DNA of 64,000 nucleotides from contig SDUX01000010.1 of the NCBI GenBank assembly GCA_008729055.1, forward strand, positions 3,363,090-3,427,089. Reading direction: 5' to 3'. Positions 63,226 through 64,000 of the stretch are shown piece after piece. The DNA comes from Pyropia haitanensis (Eukaryota; Rhodophyta; Bangiophyceae; Bangiales; Bangiaceae). The position numbers and the translations under genes are program-made. The notes beneath the pieces were generated by a model. That model did no database searches and was not told the origin of the DNA. It worked only from the letters and a program-made list of their open reading frames with translations. The number at the start of each line of letters is the position of its first letter. Position 1 is the stretch's first letter.

Positions 63226-63916
63226 GGCGGCACCCCCCCCCCCCGCGCGGCGGCCTTCCCGCCGCTGCCGCCCCCCTTTTCCGGCCGCCCCCCGCCGGGC
63301 ACCCCCGCCAGCGGCGCGCCGCCGGCGGTGGCGGCGGCGGTGGCGCTGGTGGCGCTCGCCGCCGCGGCGGTGGTGGTGGCCGCCCGGCGCGGCCGCGGCG
63401 GCGCGGCCGGCGCGGCCGGCGGTGGTGGCGGCGGAGGGGGGGGGGGGGGGGGGGGGGGGACGCGCACGCCCCCGCCGCGGCGGCTGGGACGCCGCCGCCG
63501 TCGGCGGCGGCGGCGGCCACGGCGGCGGACGCGGCCGCCGGCCGGCCGGCCGGCGGGACCGCCGTCGCCGTCGCCGCTGCGACGGGCGCGGCCGGTGGGG
63601 GCGGCGGTGGCGGCGGTGGCGGCGGTGGTGGTGGGGGCGGCGGCGGCGGCGGCGTTGGCAGCTGGTCTGGCCTGTATGGCGGCAGCCGCGCCGCGTGGGA
63701 CGACGAGGACGATGGCGACGCGGGCGGTGCGGGTGGTGACGCCGCCGGCGGGGACGCCGACGACGTGATTGTCGCGTCGGACGGCACGCGCTACGTGCCG
63801 CGGCCGGTGGAGCGGGTGGGGGAGGTGCTGCCGCCGCCGCCGCAGCCGCCGGCCACCGCCGCCGGCGTGCCGCCGCCGCCGCCCTCCTCGTCCTACTCGA
63901 TGGCCTTTCGGCGGCG

Positions 63917-63960
<44 letters not shown>

Positions 63961-64000
63961 CACCGCCGCGGCCGGCCCGCCCGGCCGACGCGGCACCACC
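62990..64000 (+). CDS. Single-pass membrane protein, N-terminal part (runs off the window)
   Basis: Starts M-A-G-G-P-P-R-P-P-P-P-P-P at 62990. After the C run at 63017-63027 the coding-like frame is G-G-G-G-S-V-S-D-D-A-P-P-L-P-S-L-P, with an Ala-rich part and one clear membrane helix (A-V-A-A-A-V-A-L-V-A-L-A-A-A-A-V-V-V-A) followed by the basic stop-transfer A-R-R-G-R-G. A second frame change lies at the G run 63436-63459. Beyond it the sequence is G-S-W-S-G-L-Y-G-G-S-R-A-A-W-D-D-E-D-D-G-D and D-A-D-D-V-I-V-A-S-D-G-T-R-Y-V-P-R-P-V-E-R-V, then a Ser/Pro-rich and poly-Pro stretch to the window end with no stop. Function unknown; the acidic cytosolic part may be regulatory. Confidence 0.55.

Noticed and set aside
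1..64000. Bacterial features (operons, Shine-Dalgarno sites, CRISPR, attachment sites)
   Set aside because: The genes are eukaryotic, some with spliceosomal introns, and no such feature was seen.

Overview
The window is nuclear DNA of a very GC-rich, intron-poor photosynthetic eukaryote. The best guess is a bangiophyte red alga of the Porphyra/Pyropia type. The reasons are that most genes are a single exon, the few introns are short and use GT-AG borders (GTAGGT, GTACGT, GTGAG donors), coding DNA is strongly GC-biased at third positions, and several products look plastid-targeted (a DUF3067 protein, a Ycf52-like GNAT, a thylakoid-type signal peptidase I). The genus is an inference; no marker gene proves it.

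Layout. 1-13.5 kb: the tail of an inositol-dehydrogenase-like gene, IMP3 (+), a long TAF1B/Rrn7-like Pol I factor (-), a small two-exon secreted-protein candidate (-), a 1310-residue disordered protein with heptad repeats (+) and a small unknown protein (-). 13.9-15.1 kb: a decayed gene with two Myb/SANT-like repeats (-). 15.6-24.3 kb: a class 3 / DAG-lipase-like gene (+), a SMARCAL1-like helicase with a GRF zinc finger (-), a PPOX-fold flavoprotein (-) and a DUF3067 plastid protein (-). 25.4-33.4 kb: an NKAP-like gene (+), a three-exon GNAT (+) and a HEAT-repeat PP4 regulatory-subunit-like gene (-). 35.5-45.7 kb: a small type I membrane protein (+), a plastid signal peptidase I (+), NOL6/UTP22 (+) and a severin/gelsolin-like gene (-). 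47.3-55.4 kb: a 3.5-kb inverted duplication carrying two divergently transcribed, nearly identical three-exon catalase genes around a 1.1-kb spacer. 57.7-64 kb: a Gly/Ala-rich secreted or membrane-anchored protein (-), an extreme GC island, a hAT-like non-autonomous transposon of about 1.7 kb, and the start of a single-pass membrane protein (+) that runs off the window.

Together, IMP3 and NOL6/UTP22 (both SSU processome) and the TAF1B-like factor (Pol I initiation) form a loose set of ribosome-biogenesis genes on one segment. The catalase pair is the most striking structure. Both copies keep the distal His and the haem Tyr but have Leu-Ser where catalases normally carry the Asn-Asn of the V-G-N-N motif.

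A caution applies to the whole window. At least six genes change reading frame inside or next to long G or C runs. The simplest reading is wrong homopolymer lengths in the assembly, so these entries are given as one gene with the run marked. Most other long open frames are shadows created by GC-rich triplet repeats.
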